Notes: generated from the letters alone by a model not told the origin. A stretch of 64,000 bases of DNA from Sporosarcina thermotolerans (GCF_030067815.1 NZ_CP125968.1:1604001-1668000), one strand, 5' to 3'. Counted from the stretch's first letter, positions 28,209 to 37,362 are shown. Program-made: numbers and translations.

Positions 28209-28364
28209 GTAAAGGTACCTGTGCAGGGAACTATTCCGTTTATTCACTACAAATGTATAAACATAAAACACAAATGTTCTTAAATTAACTTTTGTAAAAC
28301 ATGGGTGTATATTCATACAAATTGACTGAATAAACATAAATGTTTATTGCACAGGTACCTTCAT
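28209..28364. repeat. Palindromic-ended element A1 (156 bp)
   Basis: Begins GTAAAGGTACCTGTGCA and ends TGCACAGGTACCTTCAT. Inner arms GTTTATTC and GAATAAAC continue the inverted repeat. The interior is AT-rich with no reading frame. It is the same size as, and shares termini with, the elements at 34794, 48595, 59711 and 63662. It lies in the gap between the two SLH genes and may be a MITE-like non-autonomous element. Confidence 0.8.
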
Positions 28365-28533
28365 ATCCCTTCAAAAAACAGGTACCTCCAAACCATACTG
28401 GAATATCTACCCGGCACTGGTTTTATTTAACGGCTCGGAAGCGACTGTGTTTCTATTATAATAGGGACGCAGGAAACAATAGATATATATATTTTGCATT
28501 TCCGAGAATAGCAGTAAGGAGAGTATTGTGTTA

Positions 28534-29835
28534 ATGACAAAAAGAATCGTAAAAATTTTGATTGGCATTCTACTATTTTTGTCGATCAACGCGGCGATGG
28601 TGATTGCAGAACCGGGCACGGCTCCGAGTACGAATCCAACTCCAACTCCGAAACCGAATAATTTCTTACCTTTCGAAAATAAGGAAGCGGGTAGAAACAG
28701 CAATGCTTACATGCCGACATACAATCCGTCTATGAATGACCGGGTGAATTTTATCAATGAAATTTCGAATTACGCAAAGGAAGTTAGTGCCAAATGGGGC
28801 ATTCCTGCAAGCGCGATAATCGGAATGGCAGTGATTGAGAGCGGATATGGGACGACGAGAATCGCAGTCAATGCGAATAATATTTTTGGAATAAAAATAT
28901 GGGTAACGAATCCCAATAAAGGGTGGCAACTGAAAGGTCAACCTGATGAAAACAATGGGACAGTCCCAGTGTTATCCGACTTTGGAGTGGATCGGATTAT
29001 CTATGACGAAACAAATAGAGTAGATAACTGGTATCGCATGTTTTCAAGCCGTAAAGAAGCGGTTGATTACTTAGGGGGAACATTTCTTCTAAATAAAAGA
29101 TACGGGTTTGCGAAAACAAACTATGAAAACAATTTAAACAAAGGCTGGAATTACGAACGCGCATCCAAACAATACATATATGATATTGCGACTGCAGGTT
29201 ACAATCATCTTGGTGGGGATTACTATCGAAACGCAGTTGGCAAAATCATGGATGAATGGAATTTGTACGAGCATGACGAAAGAACGTTCAAAGATATCCA
29301 TGGTCATTGGGCACAAAAAGAGATTGAGTTTTTGTCAGAGAATGGTTGGATTGACGGATTCAATGATGGAACTTTCAAACCGAACGATAGTCTGACAAGA
29401 GCGCAAGCAGCCAAAATTATTGGTAATTTCTTAGGATTGACCAAAACAACTGAACCAATCCACTTTAAAGATGTACCTACAAGCTTTTGGGGACATGATT
29501 CAGTCGTCTTGGTTGCACAACACAAACTCATGAATGGTACAGGCAGTGACTATTTCTCGCCTAAAATGGATGCAACGAGGGCACAGATGGCACAAATATT
29601 CTACAATGCCGGTTTTTATTCCGAGCCGGCAGCTAATAATCTGAAATCATTCAGTGATGTCCGCAAAGACTACTGGGCCTATATAGCAATCGAGACAATG
29701 AGGCAAGAAGGAATTATGGCTGGATTCGGCGATGGAAGATTTGGAATCAATGACCCTATTTCCAGAGCCCAATTGGCAGCGGTGATCTATCGATTGGATC
29801 AAAAAGGTTGGAATAAAAAACAGACTTTACATTAA
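28534..29835 (+). CDS. SLH-anchored glucosaminidase (peptidoglycan hydrolase)
   Basis: 433 residues from ATG 28534 (GTG 28528 also possible; AAGGAGAG upstream). Signal peptide at 1-26, a Pro/Thr linker, then a Flg_J/LytG-type endo-beta-N-acetylglucosaminidase domain at ~65-240, with KWGIPASAIIGMAVIESGYGTT holding the likely catalytic Glu and ANNIFGIKIW. Three C-terminal SLH domains (~250-425: FKDIHGHWAQKEIEFL, FKDVPTSFWG, FSDVRKDYWAYI) anchor it to the cell wall. It probably trims or remodels peptidoglycan at the surface. The SLH domains are C-terminal here, whereas the preceding gene has them N-terminal. Confidence 0.87.
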   Translation: MTKRIVKILIGILLFLSINAAMVIAEPGTAPSTNPTPTPKPNNFLPFENKEAGRNSNAYMPTYNPSMNDRVNFINEISNYAKEVSAKWGIPASAIIGMAVIESGYGTTRIAVNANNIFGIKIWVTNPNKGWQLKGQPDENNGTVPVLSDFGVDRIIYDETNRVDNWYRMFSSRKEAVDYLGGTFLLNKRYGFAKTNYENNLNKGWNYERASKQYIYDIATAGYNHLGGDYYRNAVGKIMDEWNLYEHDERTFKDIHGHWAQKEIEFLSENGWIDGFNDGTFKPNDSLTRAQAAKIIGNFLGLTKTTEPIHFKDVPTSFWGHDSVVLVAQHKLMNGTGSDYFSPKMDATRAQMAQIFYNAGFYSEPAANNLKSFSDVRKDYWAYIAIETMRQEGIMAGFGDGRFGINDPISRAQLAAVIYRLDQKGWNKKQTLH

Positions 29836-29847
29836 TGGCTCAATCCT

Positions 29848-31894
29848 TCATTCGGTATAGATATTACGGTCCCAAAAGCGCTGCTGTGTGATCGCTTGGA
29901 TGAAATCAGCAGGGAAATTAGCTCCAGCCTGAGATGCGATTACGATGCCAGGTCCTATTTTCGCAATCGATTGGTTGAAAATGGGTTCCCCAGTCGAAGC
30001 TACACCAATCGGTTTGTAATGACGGTATGCTTCATTGATAAATTCTTCAATATCGCTTTTGAATTTCGCTTGATTCTTAGCGTTTCCGCCGACAACATAT
30101 AACGAATCGAAAAGGACGGGCGAAGTCGTTAGGAAAGTTTTATTTAACACGACTTTCACTCCATCGGCACCCATAAGGCTGCCTAAATGCTCACCGACAA
30201 TGTCGACTGCGACGCCATTCTCAAATAATGTATTGACGACTGCTTTCACTTCATTACCGTTGAACCCGCTGCCAATTAACACTCCGACTCTGAGTGTGTA
30301 TGGATATCTTGGCGTATTTGATTGGCTAAGGGCTGGAGAGGATGCTGTAACATTTACTTGCTGACCTTTGGGCGATTGACACCAACCGCATCAGCAATTG
30401 CCGTTGCCAATCCCACATCCACATTGACGAACATATCGACAACTTGCTGCCTGACATCTGCCGAATTCACTTTCCCGACTTCGAAAATGAAGGCATCTGT
30501 AATATGTTCCTTTTCCGGCTTCGTCATGCTGTTCCAAAAAAGACGAGCTTGCGAAAAATGGTCTTGGAATGAATCGCTTCGCGCTTGAATGACGCGTCCC
30601 TCAACCTTCTCGGCGTAATGGACAAAGCCCCCTTCTTTCCAACTGGAAGTAGACGGAGTATTTCCAGCGAGTGAATTTTTATGGTAGGCGACCTGCCCGA
30701 CATCGATTCGTTGGCGACTGAACCCATCCCGCTGATTATTATGGAACGGACATACCGGGCGATTGATTGGAATTTCGGCGAAATTTGGTCCTCCAAGACG
30801 AAGCAGTTGGGTATCCAAATATGAGAACAATCTTCCTTGCAGGAGCGGGTCGTTCGTGAAATCGATGCCTGGCACGATATTGCCAAGATGCATTGCGACT
30901 TGTTCCGTTTCTGCAAAGACATTTGATACATTCCGATCTAAAGTGATTTTGCCAAACATCTGGACGGGCACTATTTCCTCTGGCCAAATCTTCGTCGCAT
31001 CTAAAATATCAAAGTCAAACATGAACTCATCTTTTTCATCGATCATCTGTACACCGATTCCATACTCAACGACATTTCCATGCTCTATGTTTTCCCAAAG
31101 GTCACGTCGATGGAAATCCGGATCTTCCCGGCAATCTTTTGCGCTTCATCCCAGACGAGCGAATGGACACCTAAAAGCGGCTTGATGTGAAATTTTATGA
31201 ATTTCGCTTTCCCGTCCTCATTGACAAAGCGGAATGTATGGACACCAAAACCTTGCATCATCCTGAAACTTCTTGGGATGGCCCGATCTGACATAAGCCA
31301 CATCATCATATGGGCAGTTTCTTGATTATTTGCTACAAAATCCCAGAGAGTATCATGGGCAGATGAAGCTTGCGGAATTTCATTATGCGGTTCAGGCTTC
31401 ACGGCATGCACGAAATCCGGGAACTTGATCGCATCCTGAATGAAAAAGATGGGAATATTATTTCCGACGAGGTCGAAGTTTCCTTCCTCCGTATAAAACT
31501 TAATGGCAAACCCGCGTACGTCCCTTACCGTATCAGCGGATCCTTTGCTGCCGACAACGGTTGAGAAACGGATGAATATTGGAGTTTTGGATCCAACGTC
31601 CTGAAGGAATTTCGCCCTTGTAAATTCCTTCATGGATCTTAACAACTCAAATTCGCCGTGAGCAGCAAAGCCCCTCGCATGGACAACCCTTTCTGGAATC
31701 CGCTCATGGTCGAAATGGGTAATCTTCTCACGAAGATGGAAATCCTCTAACAATGTCGGCCCACGTACGCCTGCCTTCAAAGAATTTTCATCATCAGAAA
31801 CTTTCAACCCTTGGTTTGTTGTCATTTTCTTTCCATAGTTATTGACCTTGAACTGTTCAAGCTGCTCTTCCTTTGGATTGTTACCTCTTTCCAT
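29848..31894 (-). CDS. katE: Large-subunit heme catalase (two frameshifts)
   Basis: 682 residues after correction. It is a clade II catalase. The distal His lies in [11 protein letters not shown], the Asn in [17 protein letters not shown], and the proximal heme-ligand Tyr in [13 protein letters not shown]. It also has the extra C-terminal flavodoxin/DJ-1-like domain ([17 protein letters not shown] onward). The frame breaks near 31120 (one A missing: GGGAAGATC) and near 30366 (one G missing: AAAGGTCAGC). Both corrections give family-perfect junctions ([19 protein letters not shown] and [13 protein letters not shown]). Start ATG 31894 follows AAAGGGG. It disproportionates H2O2. It is monocistronic, convergent with the glucosaminidase. 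Confidence 0.9.
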
Positions 31895-31993
31895 GAAATC
31901 CCCTTTCAACTGATTTTTAGCCCACCATATCTATTAATATGTAAGGGGATGGGCTTTAGTGCAGTGGATGAATGTCCCGATCTCCAAAAACAC

Positions 31994-32036
31994 AAAAAAA
32001 GATGAAGTATTCACTCAAGTGGTGGATACTTCATCC
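31994..32036 (-). terminator. Terminator of the HD-GYP/peptide/M50 unit
   Basis: Perfect 10-bp stem GATGAAGTAT / ATACTTCATC, followed on the minus strand by seven T. It overlaps the end of the M50 gene and closes the three-gene unit. Confidence 0.85.
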
Positions 32037-33215
32037 TTTATTAAATTTAGAGTATATGAATAACCCTAACAGAATGACTGTTTGTCCAAGAAATGCTATG
32101 GCATCCCAAAAGGCTGATGGAGTCGTAGACCAAAGCAAATTCGAGAATACTTGTGAATACGCATAATAAGCCTGGGGTAGGAAGTAAAAGACAATCAGAC
32201 TAAGCGTTAATAAAATGCCAATGAGATAAAATACGCTATACATACGAACAACTCTTTGCTCTCCATCGAAAGCCTCTGTATCAGTCGAATCACTTCTCAA
32301 AAATGGCAGCCATTTGCTTAAATACTGTTTCCCATTTTCCATCAAGTTATAGCATCCTGTACTATTTTCAACAAAATAATAGACATCCGTTTTCATGTAG
32401 AAACAGCATTGGTATAAGGTTTTTATGAAAATATCGAAGACAACTATACCTAAAATACCTATAACAATAGCATTCGCTTCTGGAAAGAGAAGTTGTATTG
32501 AAAGTGCGATTAACATACATAGTTGTTCAAAAGACATTCCAGCAAAATATAAGATATTTCTTTGCCTTGGCTTCAGTTTCCAAGCAGCAGTTAAGTCTGT
32601 TTCAAAAACGACAAAGATAAGCCTGTTGCCAATACCTAATTTTGCCGGTAAATCATAGGATCGTATCGCCAAAATATGTCCGAACTCATGAATGATGATT
32701 AATACGAGGGATATCAGCATGTATGTGATGATATTCAACATCATCGAATCGAATAAAAATATATCTTGATAATGGGGGAATAGCTTAGGATTCCACACGA
32801 TAAGTGAAATATTGATTAATAATAAAATGATATAAATTTTATTCGAAAACCCATTGAAAAAGAATCGTCCAACAGATGAAGGGATCCACGTAAATCCACC
32901 TGTTTTCTGGATTTCCTTTTTCTGAGGGATTTTCTCTCCATCTACCTCTTGAACTAAACCTAAATCGATAAGCTGTCCGCCAAATTCCATCATATCGACG
33001 TCTTCATCCGGATAGTTTTCCCGTAGAATTAGTTCGATTTCACCTAAAGTTTGGCCACTATTTATCCTTTCAATTGCATCAATACAAATCGCTGGCATTT
33101 CAAAAAAATCACCAGAAACAGGTTCTTCAACGATATAATTCTTCTTATCTATTCGAATGGTTAAAGGATAAAGCGTGAATTGTGATTGTAACGTTATCTT
33201 CAAACCAAACACCAC
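32031..33215 (-). CDS. M50-type membrane metalloprotease with PqqD/RRE-like N-terminus
   Basis: 394 residues. Residues ~15-95 resemble the PqqD winged-helix RiPP recognition element (PVSGDFFEMPAICIDAIERI ... LIDLGLVQEVDG). After ~120 come six or more membrane helices. The zinc site is HEFGH at 176-180, in a helix (VLIIIHEFGHILAI), and a third ligand is probably the Asp of FYMKTDVYYFVE (~277), as in site-2 proteases and YydH-like peptide-processing enzymes. GTG 33215 is assumed; a TTG four codons later is equally plausible. It lies 58 bp downstream of a 22-codon peptide gene on the same strand, so that peptide is its natural candidate substrate. This link is inference. Confidence 0.75.
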   Translation of the reverse strand: MVFGLKITLQSQFTLYPLTIRIDKKNYIVEEPVSGDFFEMPAICIDAIERINSGQTLGEIELILRENYPDEDVDMMEFGGQLIDLGLVQEVDGEKIPQKKEIQKTGGFTWIPSSVGRFFFNGFSNKIYIILLLINISLIVWNPKLFPHYQDIFLFDSMMLNIITYMLISLVLIIIHEFGHILAIRSYDLPAKLGIGNRLIFVVFETDLTAAWKLKPRQRNILYFAGMSFEQLCMLIALSIQLLFPEANAIVIGILGIVVFDIFIKTLYQCCFYMKTDVYYFVENSTGCYNLMENGKQYLSKWLPFLRSDSTDTEAFDGEQRVVRMYSVFYLIGILLTLSLIVFYFLPQAYYAYSQVFSNLLWSTTPSAFWDAIAFLGQTVILLGLFIYSKFNKG

Positions 33216-33235
33216 CGCCTATTAAAATGAAAATA

Positions 33236-33258
33236 GGATGCTATTCACGATAGCATCC
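33236..33258 (-). other. Intercistronic hairpin between peptide and protease genes
   Basis: Perfect 9-bp stem GGATGCTAT / ATAGCATCC with a 5-nt loop, followed on the minus strand by the U-rich TATTTTCATTTTAATA. It lies after the peptide stop and before the M50 start. It may act as a partial terminator or mRNA stabiliser so that the peptide is made in excess of the protease, as is common in RiPP operons. Confidence 0.6.
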
Positions 33259-33273
33259 CATTTGTCGGATTCC

Positions 33274-33342
33274 TTAATATTTTGGAAATAGGAAACACCA
33301 CCAGCATGTTACTTTAACTTGTTTAAGTTTACGGATTTTCAT
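33274..33342 (-). CDS. 22-residue CWWC peptide, candidate RiPP precursor or pheromone
   Basis: A tiny gene starting at ATG 33342 behind the near-ideal site AAAGGAGGGG (7-nt spacing), which is embedded in the last codons of the HD-GYP gene. The two genes overlap by 14 bp, so translation is probably coupled. The peptide begins with a basic segment (MKIRKLKQVKVT) and ends with a hydrophobic aromatic segment (CWWCFLFPKY). It has no classical signal peptide. The CxxC pair could form a disulfide or thioether, or bind metal. The downstream gene is an M50 protease with an RRE-like domain, the expected partner for a ribosomal peptide. I recognise no family. Confidence 0.65.
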   Translation of the reverse strand: MKIRKLKQVKVTCWWCFLFPKY

Positions 33343-34516
33343 GTTTGTGCCCCTCCTTTGGTGTATGATTTTTAAAATATTGTTTAGAGATTGTTATCCA
33401 ATCTGGAAACACTTGTTTAAAAACTTCCACCAATTCAGGATCGAACTGGGATCCTTTTCCATCCAAAATTCGCTTATAAGCTTCTTCATAAGGAAGCGCC
33501 GGTCGATAGGACCTTGTTGAAGTCATTGCATCGAAGGCATCAGCAACAGCTGTAATCCTGGCAACAAAAGGTGTTTCTTCCCCTACGAGTCCTGCTGGAT
33601 AGCCCTTGCCATCCCATCTTTCATGGTGGTGATAAACGACGGCGATATGATCAGCAATTCCTTCGACATCTTCAATTGCTTTTGCCCCAACAACTGGATG
33701 GGTTTTAATAACATCATATTCTTCCACTGTTAGTTTACCATGTTTCGCCAGTATTGCATCAGGAATATTAACTTTTCCTATATCATGTAATAAACATGCA
33801 TAATAAAATGAATTTAATTCGGATTCATTTACTTTCCCCGTTGCCTTTGCAAGACTCATTGCATATTCAGCCACACGCTCACTATGTCCGCGCGTATAAG
33901 GATCTTTTAACTCCAATGTGGCGATAACTCCCTTTACCATTCCAACCAGTTGCTCGTCATAGGAGAACTTTAATGCTTTCACGTAATTTAAGATTCGAGA
34001 AAGAAGGATGTAAGCAATCCCTGATAATACGATGACAATGATAACTGGAAATAATATGACAGGATCTTGTATGAATAAGCCTACCAATATGTATTTTAGG
34101 ATTACTCCAGATGTAACGAGATAAAAAAATCGTTTATTAATGAAAATAGGTGAAAATAATATAATAATTAATTCTACGAGGTTCCCACTTGAATAGGATT
34201 CTGCCTTGCCAAAGTAATAATATATATCCGATACAAGGTTCGTTACTAAATAAGCAATGACGACAATATATTTTGCCTTCCCTGGATTGCCTTTTCTAAA
34301 GAAATAGATCGTAACAGGGATCAAGCTGATCATGATTAAATGCTTAATGAAACTTAAAAAATACCATACTGTATCAGGTACGGCATCCGCCATCCATGGT
34401 AATAAAGGAAAAAGATTGTAATAAAAAATATCATATAAGAAAAATACAATATAAAATAACCATAAGAATATAACAGTAGCTCTTTTTTCTTCTTGTAATA
34501 AAGACGTATTTTTCAT
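33329..34516 (-). CDS. Membrane-anchored HD-GYP phosphodiesterase-like protein
   Basis: 395 residues. Residues ~15-185 form about six membrane helices, a probable sensor module of no recognised type. The HD-GYP domain follows (~195-375): GHSERVAEYAMSLAK, ACLLHDIGKVNIPDAIL and HHERWDGKGYP, with metal ligands intact and the GYP motif present. It continues RITAVADAFDAMTSTRSYR. Such domains hydrolyse c-di-GMP or related cyclic dinucleotides at the inner membrane face. It starts at ATG 34516 with AGGGGCAG upstream. The last codons contain the ribosome site of the 22-residue peptide gene, so it heads the peptide/protease unit. Both c-di-GMP proteins in the window appear catalytically intact. Confidence 0.85.
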   Translation of the reverse strand: MKNTSLLQEEKRATVIFLWLFYIVFFLYDIFYYNLFPLLPWMADAVPDTVWYFLSFIKHLIMISLIPVTIYFFRKGNPGKAKYIVVIAYLVTNLVSDIYYYFGKAESYSSGNLVELIIILFSPIFINKRFFYLVTSGVILKYILVGLFIQDPVILFPVIIVIVLSGIAYILLSRILNYVKALKFSYDEQLVGMVKGVIATLELKDPYTRGHSERVAEYAMSLAKATGKVNESELNSFYYACLLHDIGKVNIPDAILAKHGKLTVEEYDVIKTHPVVGAKAIEDVEGIADHIAVVYHHHERWDGKGYPAGLVGEETPFVARITAVADAFDAMTSTRSYRPALPYEEAYKRILDGKGSQFDPELVEVFKQVFPDWITISKQYFKNHTPKEGHKHENP

Positions 34517-34793
34517 TTTTCTGCCCCTATATGTATGACCGTAAGATGATGTTTTAAATATTTCATTGTGATTTAGCTTCCTTCGTAATAGATTTTACTT
34601 TATCCATTCTCTTATCGGCAATTAATCGTAAATCTGAAGTGTTTGCCCATCACCGATAGATAATAGTATAACTTGTTTCCCGGATCCCCGCAATTCAGTT
34701 TTAATAGTTTAATTGATTTGATAATTCATGTCACGTGACATAGTATACTTTTATTCAGTACTATAGGCAACGTGGTAATATTTGGTAATGGTT
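34517..34793 (-). other. Upstream region of HD-GYP unit with possible coding remnants
   Basis: No complete gene. On the minus strand two short overlapping-frame stretches look protein-like: KQVILLSIGDGQTLQIYD ending at a stop, and SDLRLIADKRMDKVKSITK ending TGA at ~34566. They may be a decayed gene. The promoter of the HD-GYP unit should lie here; no unambiguous -35/-10 pair was identified. Confidence 0.3.
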
Positions 34794-34949
34794 TTTTTGG
34801 TACCTGTGCAGGGCACTATTTAGTTTATTCACTACAATTGTATAAATATTAAATTGAAAACCTTCTATATCGCTCTTTATAATTTTTTTACGCATACTCA
34901 TACATATTGTCTGAATAAACATGAATGTTTCATGCACAGGTACCTTAAC
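34794..34949. repeat. Palindromic-ended element A2 (156 bp)
   Basis: GGTACCTGTGCAGGG at 34799 and CATGCACAGGTACC ending 34944. The inner left arm TTTATTCACTACAATTGTATAAA matches element A1 closely, and the right side GAATAAACATGAATGTTTCATGC does too. No reading frame. It lies between the divergent HD-GYP gene and the 81-residue gene. Confidence 0.8.
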
Positions 34950-35018
34950 AAAAGCGAAATAATAGAGGGATATTGCAGCTTTTTGAAGAATGGGGAATAG
35001 AAAGGGGAGATTTGTTTG

Positions 35019-35261
35019 ATGAATGAAGAAGTAAAGAAACTATCAGATGTACTTTTGCAAAGTCTTTATGACTATCACTTTGCCACTAACGGTGGAAGTT
35101 ATAACTTACCGAAAGCAATGTTGAATGCTGATCTAAACAGCAAGTTAGCGATTGATCACCTTCTTGAAGCGGGGTATGCGACAGATAGCGGGCAAGGCAC
35201 GGACCATCTAATTTTAGCAATCACAGATCAAGGCATGGATTATATCAAAAACAATAAATAA
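35019..35261 (+). CDS. Small winged-helix-like protein (YjcQ-type)
   Basis: 80 residues from ATG 35019, with AAAGGGGAG upstream. The pattern of three helices and a beta wing (KAMLNADLNSKLAIDHLLEAGY, then DHLILAITDQGMDYIKN) is like YjcQ and other small phage- or stress-associated winged-helix proteins, ending in the AITDQGMDYI motif typical of a wing. It could be a DNA-binding regulator. It is monocistronic with its own terminator. Confidence 0.6.
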   Translation: MNEEVKKLSDVLLQSLYDYHFATNGGSYNLPKAMLNADLNSKLAIDHLLEAGYATDSGQGTDHLILAITDQGMDYIKNNK

Positions 35262-35287
35262 GCTGGAATTCAACTACAACAACTCGA

Positions 35288-35325
35288 AGAGGTTGAAAAA
35301 TGATATCGTTTTTCAACCTCTTTTT
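35288..35325 (+). terminator. Terminator after winged-helix gene
   Basis: GAGGTTGAAAAA, loop TGATATCG, TTTTTCAACCTCTTTTT. The same sequence, with a slightly different loop, terminates the dus gene at 48766. Confidence 0.88.
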
Positions 35326-35356
35326 GATTGACATACACCGCCCGCTTTCTTCACAC

Positions 35357-35866
35357 TCACTCAACTAACCTCAAATAATAAAGTTTTGCTTCTTGCATTG
35401 CTCTGTTCAAGTCTATTGATGTATCAAGTGCAAAATACAATGAAATTCCGCCTGCAAGAACAATAGCGATGGCACCTCCACTTTTTAGGACTTTTCTATT
35501 CTTCACGAAAAGAAACAAGAAAATCGCCGCAACAAGCAAAAAGTAGATTACTGAATAAAAGACTGTTGAGTACGTTGCTTCCACATCATGTATAGCATTC
35601 GCATAACTTAGCAAATCGTCAATATTACTTTCGTCTTCTTCAAGTACAATTAGATCACCTTTATAACCAATCTCCCAAAGGAAGGAGCCAAGTTCTTCTT
35701 TTGTAATGGTGAACTCATAACCCATTGCTTTGCCACCGCCAATAAACCCGTAATACTCTTCCGTATCCTCTACGTTTTGACTACATGCAGAGACGAATGC
35801 AGAAAGCAGTAATAACAAAATAGGAATATATCTTTTAATACGAATCCCTCCTAACGAAACTATCAC
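35357..35866 (-). CDS. Small lipoprotein with C-terminal membrane helices; start unclear
   Basis: Up to 169 residues. The frame opens at GTG 35866, directly after the preceding stop and with no ribosome site. A strong site (AGGAGGG) sits seven bases before an ATT codon at 35839, which would give a textbook lipoprotein start: KRYIPILLLLLSAFVSAC, with lipobox VSAC. Residues ~115-160 contain two membrane helices (VFYSVIYFLLVAAIFLFLFV and a later one). Function unknown. It immediately follows the transglutaminase-like lipoprotein gene and is surely cotranscribed with it. Confidence 0.6.
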   Translation of the reverse strand: MIVSLGGIRIKRYIPILLLLLSAFVSACSQNVEDTEEYYGFIGGGKAMGYEFTITKEELGSFLWEIGYKGDLIVLEEDESNIDDLLSYANAIHDVEATYSTVFYSVIYFLLVAAIFLFLFVKNRKVLKSGGAIAIVLAGGISLYFALDTSIDLNRAMQEAKLYYLRLVE

Positions 35867-37180
35867 TTAATAAGCCACACCTTCTTTTACATGACTGCTG
35901 AATACTTCTTCTGTAGGATCAAAATAATCCTCCGTATACTCGGGCTCGAAACGGCCGTAGTCGATATATCCAGAGCCCCATGTAGGATCCATTGTTAGCC
36001 ATTCACCATCCACTTTTACTTCCACCCAAGCGTGTCCTTCACGATCATCTCCGAATCCTGCAGTTCCTACTACATACCTTGCTTCCATCTCGGCTGCACG
36101 AAGTAGGGCAATGGCAAGGTAAGCAAAATCTACACAAATCCCTGTTTTGAATTTTAACGTTTTTAAGGCGCTATCGTCCCATTGATTGCCAATGAAATAT
36201 AGTTTCCCGGTATTATAAGAAATTGTTTTCGCTGTATATTCGTAAACCGCTTTTGCCTTTTCACGATCCGACATTGAATCCTTTATGAGTTCATTTGAAA
36301 GGGCAATGATTTCAGGTGCATCGGATTGAACTCCTCTAGATGGCAATAAATCACGGAGATCTTCGGCGGAAGTGTTTTCCACTATGAATTGTGCAACCTG
36401 ATTATATACAGGGATTGCACGATTTGTTTCCTCTTTTTTTGCGACACCCACAGTCACAAAGTATTTTCCCGGTCCAAATCGTAAATAGATTTCATCATCA
36501 AATTTATAATCCTCGACGGGAATAATGTAATCCGCATAATCGTCATTTTTACTTGTTGTTACTACTAAATGGGTTGTCTCTTTTGCAGCTTGCGCATCCA
36601 TATCTATGGATCCTTTAATACGATAAGTTAAGTTGGCTTCGTTGCCTCCAGTGGAAGGGGATTCAAAATTGATACCGCGCGTAACATAAGTCGGGCTATA
36701 ATGGATGTCGTCCCAATAGTCGGAGCCATTGTCGATTTGCATTGAAGTTCCGACTTGAAAATAATCGTCATACTCCTTATCTGGAACATAGACAACCAAG
36801 TCATGAATACCTTTACCGAAAAATAGAGGGATATCATACGTGAATTCACCGTTTACAACTAAAAGGACATCCTTCCAAAGGTACCCATCCTTCTTGAGTT
36901 CGATCAAAATCTCCTCATGTTTAATCTTGGCAGGATCAACCATTCCAGTAAGTGTAAACGTCCGACTAGCGTTTAACATACTTGTAGTCGGTATAAGAAT
37001 TGATAATCCTGCCTCCTGACCTTCCGGAGTATATGTGAAGTCATTTTCCCACGCGTCTTCATCCACATCAATATGTTGTTTGTTCTCTTCTGTATGTTTC
37101 ACTTCACCAATTGGCGGATCATTTGAGCAGGCGACTAACACTAACAAAACGAAGAGTAAATACATTTTTTTCATAAACAT
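35867..37180 (-). CDS. Transglutaminase-like (cysteine protease fold) lipoprotein
   Basis: 437 residues from ATG 37180, seven bases after GGAAGGGGG. A signal peptide with lipobox LVAC places it on the outer membrane face. The middle is beta-rich and unassigned. The C-terminal transglutaminase-like domain (~310-415) shows the Cys-His-Asp triad: KTGICVDFAYLAIALLRAAE, GHAWVEVKVDGEWLTMDPTWG. Such proteins may process or cross-link envelope peptides. It forms an operon with the following small lipoprotein, with zero spacing. Confidence 0.78.
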   Translation of the reverse strand: MFMKKMYLLFVLLVLVACSNDPPIGEVKHTEENKQHIDVDEDAWENDFTYTPEGQEAGLSILIPTTSMLNASRTFTLTGMVDPAKIKHEEILIELKKDGYLWKDVLLVVNGEFTYDIPLFFGKGIHDLVVYVPDKEYDDYFQVGTSMQIDNGSDYWDDIHYSPTYVTRGINFESPSTGGNEANLTYRIKGSIDMDAQAAKETTHLVVTTSKNDDYADYIIPVEDYKFDDEIYLRFGPGKYFVTVGVAKKEETNRAIPVYNQVAQFIVENTSAEDLRDLLPSRGVQSDAPEIIALSNELIKDSMSDREKAKAVYEYTAKTISYNTGKLYFIGNQWDDSALKTLKFKTGICVDFAYLAIALLRAAEMEARYVVGTAGFGDDREGHAWVEVKVDGEWLTMDPTWGSGYIDYGRFEPEYTEDYFDPTEEVFSSHVKEGVAY

Positions 37181-37362
37181 GACTTTTCCCCCTTCCAGAT
37201 AAGGCATTATCTATACCGTCCATCAGATTAAAATTTCTTGTTTATTTCAATTATATATACTATAAGGCTGGAAAGTAAGATTACTTGGCAGAATAAAGAA
37301 AAAATTGTTAAAATGGGATATGAAATTAGAGGAAAAATGTTGTACGGAAGGGGAGTGCTGCT

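Noticed and set aside
28209-28364. Element A1 as an intact insertion sequence
   Set aside because: Only 156 bp with no reading frame; it cannot encode a transposase.
34540-34690. A second small peptide gene upstream of the HD-GYP gene
   Set aside because: The protein-like stretches have no start codon with a ribosome site and are in different frames; better treated as a possible remnant.
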